The notes under the pieces: generated by a model
What the model was told of the DNA's origin: nothing
What the model saw: only the letters and a program-made list of their open reading frames with translations
Database searches by the model: none
NCBI GenBank assembly: GCA_964466035.1
Contig: CAYXLR010000001.1
Location: 186,001-250,000 of the forward strand
Direction: 5' to 3'
DNA: 64,000 bases
Source of the DNA: JANQEA01 sp964466035
Lineage (GTDB): Bacteria; Bipolaricaulota; Bipolaricaulia; UBA7950; UBA9294
Made by a program: the position numbers and the translations under genes
Shown here: in pieces, positions 25,227 to 34,011 of the stretch
How the letters are laid out: the number at the start of each line of letters is the position of its first letter
How positions within the stretch are numbered: the stretch's first letter is position 1

Positions 25227-26293
25227 CGGGGGACTCCTTTGCTCTTCCTCGCCTCCAGCAGATCGATGAACGCCTCGAGGCGATTCTCCAGGCCCTCCTC
25301 GGCGAAGCGATCGCCGATCGAAAGCGAAAGCAGCGGCACGCTTGCATCCTGGGCCACCCGCTGGAGGACCGGCTTCAGCGCCGTCTGGGGCATGCAGCCG
25401 AACGCGTAGACGTGGAGGATCCCGTCGTAGCCCTCCTCGACGGACTCCAGCGCATGGGCGCACGAGAAGATCTCCGACGTCGCCGGCGCGTCGTGCAGGT
25501 AGCGGCGGCATCGTTCCTTCAGCGGCGCGAGCGTCTCGTCCGACGCGCGGGCGAGCATCCGAAACCCGCTTCGCCAGTCGAGGAGGATCCCGCGCTCGGC
25601 GACCCCCTTGACCACCGCCATGATCGAGTCGAGCTCGCTTAAGATGTGCTCGCCGCCGACGACCCCGATCCGGAGGGACGGCGGCTCGGGTCGGAGCGGG
25701 AGGCGGGCCGCCGCGCGGTCGAACCGGCGGGAGACCCGCCACAGGGCGAGCGGTCCGGACGCGCGGTCGATTCGGTCGATCGTCTCACGTTCGAGCGCGC
25801 GGACCCGCTCCGGCGTCGAGGAGAGGCACCGCAGCGCGGTGCACCGCTTGTCGACCTTGTGCAGCAGGTCGACCTTCCCGAAGAAGACGGCGTACGCTCG
25901 GAAGCAGTCGCGCTTCCGCACGGTCGGGCCGAAGTGCGACCGGAGGTTCGCCAGCGCGCCGCGGAACCCGTCTCCGCCGATCCGGTGGGCGGAGAAGCCG
26001 TCGGAGTCGGCGAACAGCGACCGGAGGTACTCGCTCGTGTCGGCGCAGCGGCACGCCTCCGGTCCGAGCGACGACATGAACGCCAGCCGCCGGTCGCCGC
26101 GGTCGAGCTGCGACGCGAGCTGTCCGAGGACGAGCTTCCCCGAGAAGCAGAGGAACGGGTGCGCCAGCTCGATCCCCCGCTCGGCGATCGCTGCGTCGAT
26201 GCGCGGCGGGGTGGCCAGTTCGTGGCCGAGCGAGCGCAGCAGCCCCCGCACCGCGATGTAGTTGTTCCCCCAGGAGAAGGTGAAGTGGTTCAC
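25223..26293 (-). CDS. COG3581-like protein, partner of the HgdC-type ATPase
   Basis: Protein of 356 residues related to the HgdB-like regions found fused to or next to HgdC-type ATPases. Visible are IELAHPFLCFSGKLVLGQ near 46, SSLGPEACRCADTSEYLRSL near 74 and VHAFGCMPQTALKP-like text near 310 (HVYAFGCMPQTALKP). These contribute several conserved Cys that could ligate an Fe-S cluster. GTG start at 26293 is chosen for the GGGAGG site and the GTGA overlap with the preceding gene. Substrate unknown. Confidence 0.75.
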   Translation of the reverse strand: MNHFTFSWGNNYIAVRGLLRSLGHELATPPRIDAAIAERGIELAHPFLCFSGKLVLGQLASQLDRGDRRLAFMSSLGPEACRCADTSEYLRSLFADSDGFSAHRIGGDGFRGALANLRSHFGPTVRKRDCFRAYAVFFGKVDLLHKVDKRCTALRCLSSTPERVRALERETIDRIDRASGPLALWRVSRRFDRAAARLPLRPEPPSLRIGVVGGEHILSELDSIMAVVKGVAERGILLDWRSGFRMLARASDETLAPLKERCRRYLHDAPATSEIFSCAHALESVEEGYDGILHVYAFGCMPQTALKPVLQRVAQDASVPLLSLSIGDRFAEEGLENRLEAFIDLLEARKSKGVPR

Positions 26294-27216
26294 CGGGATC
26301 GACCTCCCGCTGCAACGGGTTCTCGCTCGAGCAAGTCGACGAACGCTTCGAGCCGCGTGACCAGCCCGGCGCTCGACTGCAGCTCGTCGAGGACGAGGGT
26401 CAGCATCGGCTTCGCCGTCGTCTCGGCCATGTACCTGGCGATGTCGCCGTCCGGGCCGCAGTTGAACGGGAGCAGGAAGACGATCCCGTCGACCTCGGGG
26501 GACCGGTCCCACCGCCGCGCCAGGGTCAGCGTTCGGGCGGCGAGGTCGAAGTGCAGCCCGGTCCCCTCCGGCGCGTACCCGATCGGCTCGACGTCGGCCT
26601 CGGTCAGGATCCGGCATCCGAGCCGCTCCAGCCGCTCGACGAGGTGGCTGTTCGCCCACGCATCCCGGACGACGTACGGATGCCCGACGAGCCCGAGCGT
26701 CGTGCGGCCGTCGTCGGGAACAGCGCCCCGGGCCTCGGTCCGGTCCCGGATCGCCGCGAGCGCCCGATCACACGCGTCGTCGGAGCGGCCGAGCGCACCG
26801 CCGAGCTCCCGGAACCCGCCCGCCGTCAGGCCGGCCGCATTGAACCGGAACGCCGGTGAGAGGAGGCGGGTCTCGTCACAGACGCCGAGGGCACGAACGA
26901 TGTCGGCCAGCCGGGACCGCGGATGGCACGGGAAGACGCAATCGTTCTCGTGTCCGACGACGACCGGAACGACGATCCGATCGACGTTCAGCGCCGCCAG
27001 GTGGGCGACGTGCCCGACGAAGATCTTGATCGGGAAGCATAGCTCGTCGATCACGAGCCGCTTGCCGGCGAGGAAGATCTCCCGGTTCGTCGGCGGGGAG
27101 AGGACGACATCGACCCCGAGCGCCTCCAGGAAGCGCGCGATCGCCCCGTCGAACTCGTAGTGAAGGATCGACCGGGGGACGCCGACGCGCGCGGCAGCGC
27201 GCCGTACGACTACCAC
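26290..27216 (-). CDS. COG3580/DUF2229-like protein, partner of the HgdC-type ATPase
   Basis: Protein of 308 residues starting near VGVPRSILHYEFDGAIARFL, the DUF2229 N-terminal signature. LSPPTNREIFLAGKRLVIDE and CFPIKIFVGHVAHL follow near 40-75, then HENDCVFPCHP with two more Cys. The GTG at 27216 overlaps the end of marR by seven bases and is chosen as the first start giving the whole domain. With the next two genes it forms a COG3580-COG3581-COG1924 set, which in many bacteria is a single fused protein. Function of the set is not established. Confidence 0.75.
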   Translation of the reverse strand: MVVVRRAAARVGVPRSILHYEFDGAIARFLEALGVDVVLSPPTNREIFLAGKRLVIDELCFPIKIFVGHVAHLAALNVDRIVVPVVVGHENDCVFPCHPRSRLADIVRALGVCDETRLLSPAFRFNAAGLTAGGFRELGGALGRSDDACDRALAAIRDRTEARGAVPDDGRTTLGLVGHPYVVRDAWANSHLVERLERLGCRILTEADVEPIGYAPEGTGLHFDLAARTLTLARRWDRSPEVDGIVFLLPFNCGPDGDIARYMAETTAKPMLTLVLDELQSSAGLVTRLEAFVDLLEREPVAAGGRSR

Positions 27217-27656
27217 TCGTATCCCAGCCCTTCGGCGACCTTCAGCATCAGCCCGTGCAGCGTTCGTTGCTCTTCGTCGGAGAGCGGCGAGAGGAAGTCG
27301 CGCGTGTACGCGGCCGTCCCTTCGATTGTCTCGCCGTACGCGGCTTTGCCCGGCTCGGTCAGCGAAAGCCACCACGTGCGTCGATCGTTCTCATCCTGCG
27401 CTCGTTCGACCAGCCCGCGTTTCACGAGCCGCTGCACGTACACCGAGATCGTGCCCGGGTTGATGTCCATCCGCTTCGACAGGTCCCGTACCGTGGTCGG
27501 CTCGAACTGGCCGAGCACCATCAGCGTCGAGCGGTCGGGGAGGTTGAGCCTGCTGCGCTCGACCTCTCCGTCGCGGACCATGCGGGACTGGTACGCGTTC
27601 GCCACGCTGAAGACCGCTTGGTTCAGCTGGATGCACTGCTTCTTCGACAGTGGCAT
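27210..27656 (-). CDS. MarR-family transcription regulator
   Basis: Winged-helix repressor-like protein of 148 residues. The recognition helix region is TVRDLSKRMDINPGTISVYVQRL near 55-77, followed by the wing ERAQDENDRRTWWLSLTEPG, both textbook MarR. TGGAGG precedes the ATG. It is the first gene of the operon with the COG3580/COG3581/HgdC set and has two inverted repeats between its promoter and start, so autoregulation is likely. Ligand unknown. Confidence 0.92.
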   Translation of the reverse strand: MPLSKKQCIQLNQAVFSVANAYQSRMVRDGEVERSRLNLPDRSTLMVLGQFEPTTVRDLSKRMDINPGTISVYVQRLVKRGLVERAQDENDRRTWWLSLTEPGKAAYGETIEGTAAYTRDFLSPLSDEEQRTLHGLMLKVAEGLGYEW

Positions 27657-27669
27657 GTCGTCCTCCAGA

Positions 27670-27702
27670 GATTGGTTCGGCCAATCGTTTGGTTATCCAA
27701 CG
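27670..27702 (-). promoter_or_regulatory. candidate MarR operators
   Basis: Two perfect inverted repeats lie between the -10 box and the ribosome site: GATTGG-TTCGG-CCAATC (27670-27686) and TTGG-TTAT-CCAA (27689-27700). Both share the half-site TTGG/CCAA. Binding here would block the promoter at 27708-27735. Confidence 0.6.
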
Positions 27703-27707
27703 AATGG

Positions 27708-27735
27708 ATCATACACATATCGGTTGCGATGTCAA
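27708..27735 (-). promoter_or_regulatory. promoter of the marR-HgdC-like operon
   Basis: On the minus strand: TTGACA (27735-27730), 16-base spacer, TATGAT (27713-27708). Both boxes are near-perfect, leaving about 45 bases of leader that contains the two palindromes. Confidence 0.75.
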
Positions 27736-27907
27736 GGAGCTGGGGAAGCGTAGTGGTTGGCAGGAACTCCGTATCGTGCTGTAGAAGGTTCGACCCTGAA
27801 TCCGACGGCGATTGCCGAGGCGCGATGACCGGCCTACAGGATGTCGATTGAACGATTCGGCGCCGAGCGGCGACGTACGGGGAAGCACGCCTTGAGGAGG
27901 CACAAGC

Positions 27908-28903
27908 ATGTCGTTGCGGCCGATGAGACTCCCTGAGGATTTCGTTCCCTTGATCGACATGGTGGCGGAGACGTTCCAGTACCCGGAGAACCCGGAGTGG
28001 GGCATTCAGAGCGACGAGCATCAGGACATGACCCGTGAAGCAAGGGTCCTGAAGCGGCTCTGGCCGATCTTCCGCGTCCTTCAAGTCCTCTCGCCGGCGC
28101 TGCGAGACATCTTCGGTGGCTTTGTCTGGGAGGAAGAGGGCAAGATGGTTGGCGTTGTGCTGTACGAGCGCCACGGGACGACGAAGTCCTGGCACGTGAG
28201 CACCATCGGTGTCCGCCCCGAGTACCGGCGTCGAGGGATCGCTCGGCAGCTGGTGACGAGGCTGCTCGAGGAGCTGCGCGCGCGAGGGGCCGAGCAGGCA
28301 ACGCTGGGCGTGATCGACAGAAACGTCCCCGCCTACTCGCTGTATACGAGCCTCGGGTTCGAGCACTACAGCGGAACGGTCAAGCTCGAGGTCTCTCCCA
28401 ACGGAGCATCGAAGGTTCGTGGGTTGCCGCCGGGCTATGTCCGAGAGCCCGTCAAGCGATCCGAGGATTGGCGGGTTCAATACGAGCTTGACAAGCGGAT
28501 CAGCCCTCCCCAGCTGACGCGTTACAAGCCGGTCGTCCCCAGTGGGTATCGGGCGCCTGCGCTGCTGAGGACGTTCCTTCCCGTGAGGCGCCTCCTGCAG
28601 CGACGCGAGGAGAAGACGATCCTCATCCGCCGAGAAAGCGGTGGCAGTCCGGTCGCGTGGGGGCTGTACAACGTTCCGAAGCGGCCCGGCAGCGTGAACT
28701 GGATGCAGATCCGTCTCGATCCGGAGCATCCGCAGCTGGCCGACTACCTCGTCGCCTATCACCTCGAACGGGTTGCCACACGCGCGCCGAACCGACGGGC
28801 CACCCTGCTGATCCCGGACTGGATGCCGGGCGTCATCCAGGCCGCGGAGCGCCACGGGTTCACGCGCCGAGTCGAGTACCACTATCTCGGGCTGATGCTG
28901 TAA
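27908..28903 (+). CDS. GNAT-family N-acetyltransferase, long form
   Basis: Protein of 331 residues. The acetyl-CoA-binding motif A is STIGVRPEYRRRGIARQL near 97-114, followed by motif B AYSLYTSLGFEHYSG near 142-156. The family is usually 150-180 residues. The extra C-terminal half (about 180-331) looks like a second, degenerate GNAT fold: it has a strand-helix run ending in AERHGFTRRVEYHYLGL. AGGAGGCACAAGC precedes the ATG. Substrate unknown. Confidence 0.83.
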   Translation: MSLRPMRLPEDFVPLIDMVAETFQYPENPEWGIQSDEHQDMTREARVLKRLWPIFRVLQVLSPALRDIFGGFVWEEEGKMVGVVLYERHGTTKSWHVSTIGVRPEYRRRGIARQLVTRLLEELRARGAEQATLGVIDRNVPAYSLYTSLGFEHYSGTVKLEVSPNGASKVRGLPPGYVREPVKRSEDWRVQYELDKRISPPQLTRYKPVVPSGYRAPALLRTFLPVRRLLQRREEKTILIRRESGGSPVAWGLYNVPKRPGSVNWMQIRLDPEHPQLADYLVAYHLERVATRAPNRRATLLIPDWMPGVIQAAERHGFTRRVEYHYLGLML

Positions 28904-29043
28904 CACGAGGCCGCGAGCTTCCCAGGTGTACCATGCCAACCCTACCCCTCCGGTTGCTCCCGGTACGCGCAGCCCCGTAGACTGTCGAGGCGACCGCGGG
29001 TGCGGCGACGAGACGAATTCGCCCGTCACGCGAAGGAGAGATC

Positions 29044-29640
29044 ATGAGACGTCTGGGAGTGTTTTTTGCGCTGTTGCTGTTGACCGGCTGCGCCTCGCCG
29101 GACATCGCTCCGTCGGTCGAGGCCGAGCTGCAGATCGTCGGGGAGGATCAAGGGTGGGTCCGGGTGCAGGTCACGGGGATCCCCTCCCTAGGGTACCAGA
29201 TCCTGTGGGGGGACGTCGACACCTCCTACGGCGTCACCGACGTGGCCCCTTGGGAAGGCACCTACGAGCACTTCTACCAGGCCGTCGAAGGCGGGCGCTC
29301 GGGAGAGCAGATCCCCACCGAGTATCGGATCACGCTCGTGGACACCGAGGCCCACGTCGTGGCCGAGGCCACCGTCCTCGTTTCGGCGGCGGTCTGCCAC
29401 CTGGAGCTGGTCGGCATCGAAGGCCGGACGGTAACGGTGGAGTACTGGGGCCGATTCGGGATCGAGTACTCGATCTCGTGGGGCGATCACTTCGCCGATC
29501 ACGTCGCCCTCACCACTCAGAAGGCGCACGGCACGGCGACGCACACCTACGCGGCGGCCGGCACCTACTCGCTGGGCATGGAGGAGATCTGGGCTCCCAG
29601 GCAGGTCTTCTTCTCCATCACGATCGAATCGCGTCCGTGA
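29044..29640 (+). CDS. lipoprotein with PKD-like repeats
   Basis: The signal peptide ends in lipobox LLTGC near residues 13-17 (MRRLGVFFALLLLTGC). The mature 180 residues contain two similar beta domains. The second shows ISWGDHFADHV and THTYAAAGTYSL, the usual WGD...H.Y...GTY pattern of a PKD domain; the first shows ILWGDVDTSYGV. Likely a surface or periplasmic lipoprotein. GAAGGAGAGATC precedes the ATG. Function unknown. Confidence 0.75.
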   Translation: MRRLGVFFALLLLTGCASPDIAPSVEAELQIVGEDQGWVRVQVTGIPSLGYQILWGDVDTSYGVTDVAPWEGTYEHFYQAVEGGRSGEQIPTEYRITLVDTEAHVVAEATVLVSAAVCHLELVGIEGRTVTVEYWGRFGIEYSISWGDHFADHVALTTQKAHGTATHTYAAAGTYSLGMEEIWAPRQVFFSITIESRP

Positions 29641-29742
29641 AGCCCCGTCGGCCGAGCCGAAGAGGTCATGGGGCTCTGCTATACGTCTCCGGGCGTACGT
29701 CGGCCAGGTAGGAGAGCTTCGGCGGACTACCCAATCTGCGGA

Positions 29743-29771
29743 TTGATACGGCTCGCATGATGCAGTAGGCT
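29743..29771 (+). promoter_or_regulatory. promoter of the GH5 gene, leaderless type
   Basis: TTGATA (29743-29748), 17-base spacer, TAGGCT (29766-29771). The ATG at 29772 touches the -10 box. The second ATG at 29778 falls six bases after it, at the expected start point, so 29778 is preferred. Confidence 0.6.
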
Positions 29772-29777
29772 ATGGGC

Positions 29778-31583
29778 ATGAAGAACCTAATAGTCTTAAC
29801 TAGTCTACTCTTCGCAGTGGCACTTGTTGGGGGTGTTCTTCACACGGGGTTGTGCGCTGACCCGACGGATTCCATCGATCCCCCGGAGGGCGTCTCCATC
29901 TCGCCGCTCCGCGTCGAGGGAAGGTACATCGTTGACGCGACAGGGCAGACCGTCGTTCTTCGGGGGGCAGCGGTGGACTACCTGATGCCTTCGTACGGCC
30001 GAGGGGAGCCTGTCTTGAAGCGCGATCTGGCCATGATCAAGGCGTGGGGAGGAAACGTCGTTCGCATCCCCATCACTCCAGGGGAGTACGTATCGCTGGG
30101 AGCGGAGGAGTACCTCTCGACGTACGTAGACGACATCGTTCGCTGGGCGGGGGAGCTTGGACTCTACGCGGTCGTCTCCTGGAAGGCCCACGGGTACCCG
30201 TGGGAGCGTCAGGGACATCAGTGGCAGCACCTAGAGATGACGGTCATGGAGTCCGAAGAACCGATCAGGCAGATCTCCACGCGCTACTCCGAGTGTGACT
30301 GGGTCCTTTACAGCCTCTGGAACGAGAACCCTCCGATGCCGTGGAGCAGGTTCCGGCAGGCGATGATCATTCTCGCCGACATCGTCGCTGAGTGCGATCC
30401 AGAGGCGTTGGTCTTGGTCCCCGGGACACACATCGCCACAATGATGAGCCCGATTCCTCACAACCCTCTTCCACACAGCAACGTCGTCTACGTCTCAGAT
30501 ATCTACCAGGGCGCATGGCACGGGAAGACCTGGTGGAGGGATGATGCCGTCGCCCTGCTGGAAGCTGGGTACCCGTTGATGATCGGCGAGTGGGGATTCG
30601 GGTATCCCGAGGTTGGACAGAACCACACATCCACACCCGAGGATTTCGGATACCCGTTCCTAGACTTCTGTCAGGAACACGGGATCAGCTGGACGGCCTG
30701 GCAATGGAACCACATCTACGAGATCCCGATGTTCTACGACTACGAGAGACTCGAACTCACAGCGTTCGGGGAGACGGTGAGGGAGTACCTGCGCCGCTAC
30801 GGTACTCCAACCCCCGATCGTGCTGCCCATTCCACAGCGGAACTCCGAGTCTCACCCGATGCAGCAGAGGCCGCGGGGTGCCGGATCATGGACAGACTCA
30901 GCAGCGACTACGGGGACGCCGGATATGCAATCTTGGAACCCAGCGAAGCTCCGGGGTGGTCCTTCGACCATTGGGAAGGTCCGGTCGACCGTGCAGGAGA
31001 CCGTCTGATCAGCGCTGACATGCGCGCCCCCGGCCCTGTGGTCGCGGTGTTCCGGGAGAATCGTGCAGCGACGTACGACTGGACTCGGGCAAGTCGTGTA
31101 CTGACATTCGAGCGAGACGTGGAGGTCTCGTACTGGTGCGATGGGCCGAAGCCTCTTGAGGAGGCCGAGTTCTGGGGACTCGCGGGGCACGAGATCAAGG
31201 AGATCCGAATCGCCTTTGAGGTTGACGGGTTGCTCGTGAGATGGGAATCCTACGCGGACGATCTCGCCGGCCCGTACTCGTACGATCTGCGGTTCACCGA
31301 GCCGGGGACCTGGGGGAAGACGCTGTTCATCAACGTCAATCCGGGAGCGAGCCGGGCGAGGCTGGCCGTCTCCGGCTCGGATCTTCCATGGAGAGATCTC
31401 GGAGCGGCCCACATCCTCGGCACGCACTTCACGGATTCCACGGCCGCGGTCCATATCGAGGACTTCTTGCTGCCATTCGGCCTGTGGGTGCGCGAACTGG
31501 AGTGGTGGTTCAACGAGGCTCACATCATTCACCCGGGAAGCAGCGGGCATCAGGAGTACTTCGGCCTTCCGGTAGTTCCCTGA
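29778..31583 (+). CDS. secreted GH5-like glycoside hydrolase with C-terminal accessory domains
   Basis: Exported enzyme of about 601 residues. The signal peptide covers about 1-28. A TIM-barrel domain (about 50-345) shows the clan A acid/base LWNENP near Glu182 and the nucleophile IGEWGF near Glu270, with RIPITPGE and WQWNH between the usual strands. The region at about 355-430 (LRVSPDAAEAAGCR...WSFDHWEGPV) resembles a bacterial-repeat/Ig-like domain, and 430-601 looks like a beta-sandwich of carbohydrate-binding type. Likely endoglucanase or mannanase; specificity cannot be fixed. Confidence 0.83.
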   Translation: MKNLIVLTSLLFAVALVGGVLHTGLCADPTDSIDPPEGVSISPLRVEGRYIVDATGQTVVLRGAAVDYLMPSYGRGEPVLKRDLAMIKAWGGNVVRIPITPGEYVSLGAEEYLSTYVDDIVRWAGELGLYAVVSWKAHGYPWERQGHQWQHLEMTVMESEEPIRQISTRYSECDWVLYSLWNENPPMPWSRFRQAMIILADIVAECDPEALVLVPGTHIATMMSPIPHNPLPHSNVVYVSDIYQGAWHGKTWWRDDAVALLEAGYPLMIGEWGFGYPEVGQNHTSTPEDFGYPFLDFCQEHGISWTAWQWNHIYEIPMFYDYERLELTAFGETVREYLRRYGTPTPDRAAHSTAELRVSPDAAEAAGCRIMDRLSSDYGDAGYAILEPSEAPGWSFDHWEGPVDRAGDRLISADMRAPGPVVAVFRENRAATYDWTRASRVLTFERDVEVSYWCDGPKPLEEAEFWGLAGHEIKEIRIAFEVDGLLVRWESYADDLAGPYSYDLRFTEPGTWGKTLFINVNPGASRARLAVSGSDLPWRDLGAAHILGTHFTDSTAAVHIEDFLLPFGLWVRELEWWFNEAHIIHPGSSGHQEYFGLPVVP

Positions 31584-31794
31584 TCGAAACTGGGTTCGCG
31601 TCCGGGTTGAGGCGAATCTCGCTGGTCACATGCGCCGGTCGAGCCCGGGACGGCCCATCTTGATGCTTGATTCGAAACGCAAAGGGATCGGTGTCGGACG
31701 ACATGTGGCCCGTCGGGTTGCGGCCGCGCGAATCGATCGTGAATCCCGCGCGGCCGGCTTCCCTTGGCCGAGGAGAACCGGCTATCCTCTGCGC

Positions 31795-32355
31795 ATGCGC
31801 GCAACCGGAGTGGGGCGACTGGTTTGCGTCGTGGCGCTGCTCGGGATCGCGGGGCTTCCGGTCGGTCGCCCGTGCGCGGCCGCCGTGAACGAACCGGCAG
31901 ATGGGGTCCAGCTCGCGGGGCGTCTTGAGGCCATCGTCGAGCGCATCCCGTCGATCCCGGCGGAAACGAGACTGCGACGCAGCCTGGCGCACGCGACGTT
32001 CTGCCTGCCGCAGAACGTCCTCGGGATCCTCTACTACGGGCTTCTCCAGGCGACCGGGGGCGTCCTGCACGCGCAGGAGATGAACGAGGCGACGATCATC
32101 GTCACGGAGGGCCCGGTCGGCGCGTCGCTCGGACGGTACCTCTTCGTCCCGGCGTCTTGCTTCACCGAGTTCGCCGTGCGGCACGAGTACGGCCACGCGA
32201 TGCAGGGCTACCGACACGGACCGTTCTACCTGCTCTTCGAAGGCGTGGCCTCCTTCCTCCAGGCGGCGGTCTCGATCGTGTCCCCGTCCTTCGCCGACGG
32301 CTACTTCGACCGGTGGCCGGAGAACGAGGCGAACGAGCTCGGCGGCGTGTCGTAG
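31795..32355 (+). CDS. secreted or membrane-tethered HExxH zinc-metallopeptidase-like protein
   Basis: Protein of 186 residues with a signal peptide (VGRLVCVVALLGIAGLPVG). RHEYGHAMQG near residue 124 gives HExxH, and ENEANELGG near the C-terminus (about 178) supplies a candidate third ligand. Between them lie two hydrophobic stretches. TATCCT (31783-31788) ends six bases before the ATG, so it is expressed leaderless. No named family; function unknown. Confidence 0.7.
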   Translation: MRATGVGRLVCVVALLGIAGLPVGRPCAAAVNEPADGVQLAGRLEAIVERIPSIPAETRLRRSLAHATFCLPQNVLGILYYGLLQATGGVLHAQEMNEATIIVTEGPVGASLGRYLFVPASCFTEFAVRHEYGHAMQGYRHGPFYLLFEGVASFLQAAVSIVSPSFADGYFDRWPENEANELGGVS

Positions 32356-32435
32356 AGATATCCGCTGCGTCATTCCACGAGGACCTCGAGTTCTTCAGGG
32401 GTGCTTCGCAGGCCGTCCGAGCGCGGATGTCCCGT

Positions 32436-32463
32436 TGCGCCACGCCGTTTCGCCTTCTACACT
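32436..32463 (+). promoter_or_regulatory. promoter of the tyrosine phenol-lyase gene
   Basis: TTGCGC (32436-32441), 16-base spacer, TACACT (32458-32463). The leader to the ATG at 32555 would be about 85 bases. No tna-type leader peptide was recognised in it. Confidence 0.5.
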
Positions 32464-32554
32464 CGTCCCGTCGGCGGGATCACTGGGTTCTCGTTACGCC
32501 CGAGGGCAAAGGTGAGCCGGCGCAGCGCGTCGGTTCGGATGAAGGGGTCACAAG

Positions 32555-33934
32555 ATGACGAAGCGGACCATTGCGGAGCCGTACAAGATCAAGGCCGTCG
32601 AGCCGATCAAGGTCACCACGCCCGCCTACCGCGAGGAGAAGATTCGCGAGGCCGGCTACAACACCTTCCTCCTGCGAAGCGAGGACGTGACCATCGACCT
32701 GTTGACCGACTCGGGGACGTCGGCGATGAGCGATTGGCAGTGGGCCGGCCTGATGCTCGGCGACGAGGCGTACGCCGGATCGCGCAACTTCTACCGTCTC
32801 GAGGAGGCGGTCCGCGAGATCTACGGGTTCAAGCACGTGGTTCCGACCCATCAGGGTCGCGCCGCGGAGCACATCACCTCGCAGCTTCGGATCGAGCCGG
32901 GGCAGTACGTGCCGATGAACATGTACTTCACCACCACGCGCGAGCACGTCGAGCGCGCCGGCGGGATCTTCTACGATTGCATCATCGACGAGGCGCACGA
33001 CCCGGCGAACCGGCATCCGTTCAAGGGGAACGTCGACATCGCCAAGCTCGACAGGCTGGTCGCGGAGAAGGGGGCCGACGCGATCGCCTACCTCTCGATC
33101 GCGCCGTGCGTCAACATGGCCGGCGGCCAGCCGTTCTCGATGGCCAACCTCCGCGAGGTCTCGTCGTGGGCCGATCGGCACGGAATCCCGATCATCTTCG
33201 ACGCCACCCGGGCGCTGGAGAACTGCTACTTCATCCAGCAGCGCGAGGAGGGGTACGCCGATCGCTCGATCCGCGAGATCTTCAAGGAGATGATGAGTTA
33301 CGGCGAGGGGTGCACGATGTCGTCGAAGAAGGACAACCTCGTCAACATCGGCGGATTCCTCGCGACGAACAACGACGACTTCTTCCTCCGCGCCAAGGAG
33401 ATGGTCGTCGTCTTCGAGGGGCTGCACACCTACGGCGGGATGTCCGGCCGCGACATGGAGGCGTTGGCCCGCGGGATCGAGGAGATGATCGACGACGCCC
33501 ACGTGGCGGCCCGCGTCCGCCAGGTCGAGTACCTCGGCGGTCGACTGCTCGAGGCCGGCGTTCCGATCGTCGAGCCGGTCGGAGGCCACGCCGTGTTCAT
33601 CGACGCGCGCCGCTTCCTGCCCGACATGCCGCAGGACCACTTCCCGGCCCAGGCCCTCGCCGCGGCGTTGTACGTCGACTCCGGCGTCCGCTCGATGGAG
33701 CGGGGCATCGTCAGCGCCGGCCGCGATCCGGAGACCGGCGAGCACCGTCGTCCGAAGCTCGAGCTCGTTCGACTGACCATCCCGCGGCGCGTCTACACCA
33801 ACCTGCACATGGACGTGGTCGCCGAAAGCTGCGCGGCGCTGTTCGAGGCGCGCGACTCGATCCGCGGGCTGAAGATGGTCTACGAGCCGGAGAAGCTCCG
33901 CTTCTTCCAGGCCCGATTCGAGCCGCTGGCATAG
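32555..33934 (+). CDS. tpl: tyrosine phenol-lyase (beta-tyrosinase)
   Basis: PLP enzyme splitting tyrosine into phenol, pyruvate and ammonia. The 459 residues follow the tyrosine phenol-lyase/tryptophanase family throughout: DLLTDSGTSAMSD near 49, GDEAYAGSRNFY near 69, THQGRAAEH near 99 and the PLP lysine in TMSSKKDNLVNIGG near 259. Two points favour phenol-lyase over tryptophanase: YFTTTR near 124-129, where tryptophanases have FDTT, and GVRSMERG with the substrate-binding Arg, where tryptophanases have GVRAVEIG. GAAGGGGTC precedes the ATG. It is convergent with an MFS transporter gene. Confidence 0.9.
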   Translation: MTKRTIAEPYKIKAVEPIKVTTPAYREEKIREAGYNTFLLRSEDVTIDLLTDSGTSAMSDWQWAGLMLGDEAYAGSRNFYRLEEAVREIYGFKHVVPTHQGRAAEHITSQLRIEPGQYVPMNMYFTTTREHVERAGGIFYDCIIDEAHDPANRHPFKGNVDIAKLDRLVAEKGADAIAYLSIAPCVNMAGGQPFSMANLREVSSWADRHGIPIIFDATRALENCYFIQQREEGYADRSIREIFKEMMSYGEGCTMSSKKDNLVNIGGFLATNNDDFFLRAKEMVVVFEGLHTYGGMSGRDMEALARGIEEMIDDAHVAARVRQVEYLGGRLLEAGVPIVEPVGGHAVFIDARRFLPDMPQDHFPAQALAAALYVDSGVRSMERGIVSAGRDPETGEHRRPKLELVRLTIPRRVYTNLHMDVVAESCAALFEARDSIRGLKMVYEPEKLRFFQARFEPLA

Positions 33935-34011
33935 AGGGCTCGCGCAGAAAGACCCAGCACGGGCCGGCGAAGAGACCGTGCCGCGACCGTTGTGGATCGG
34001 AAATGCGACCC

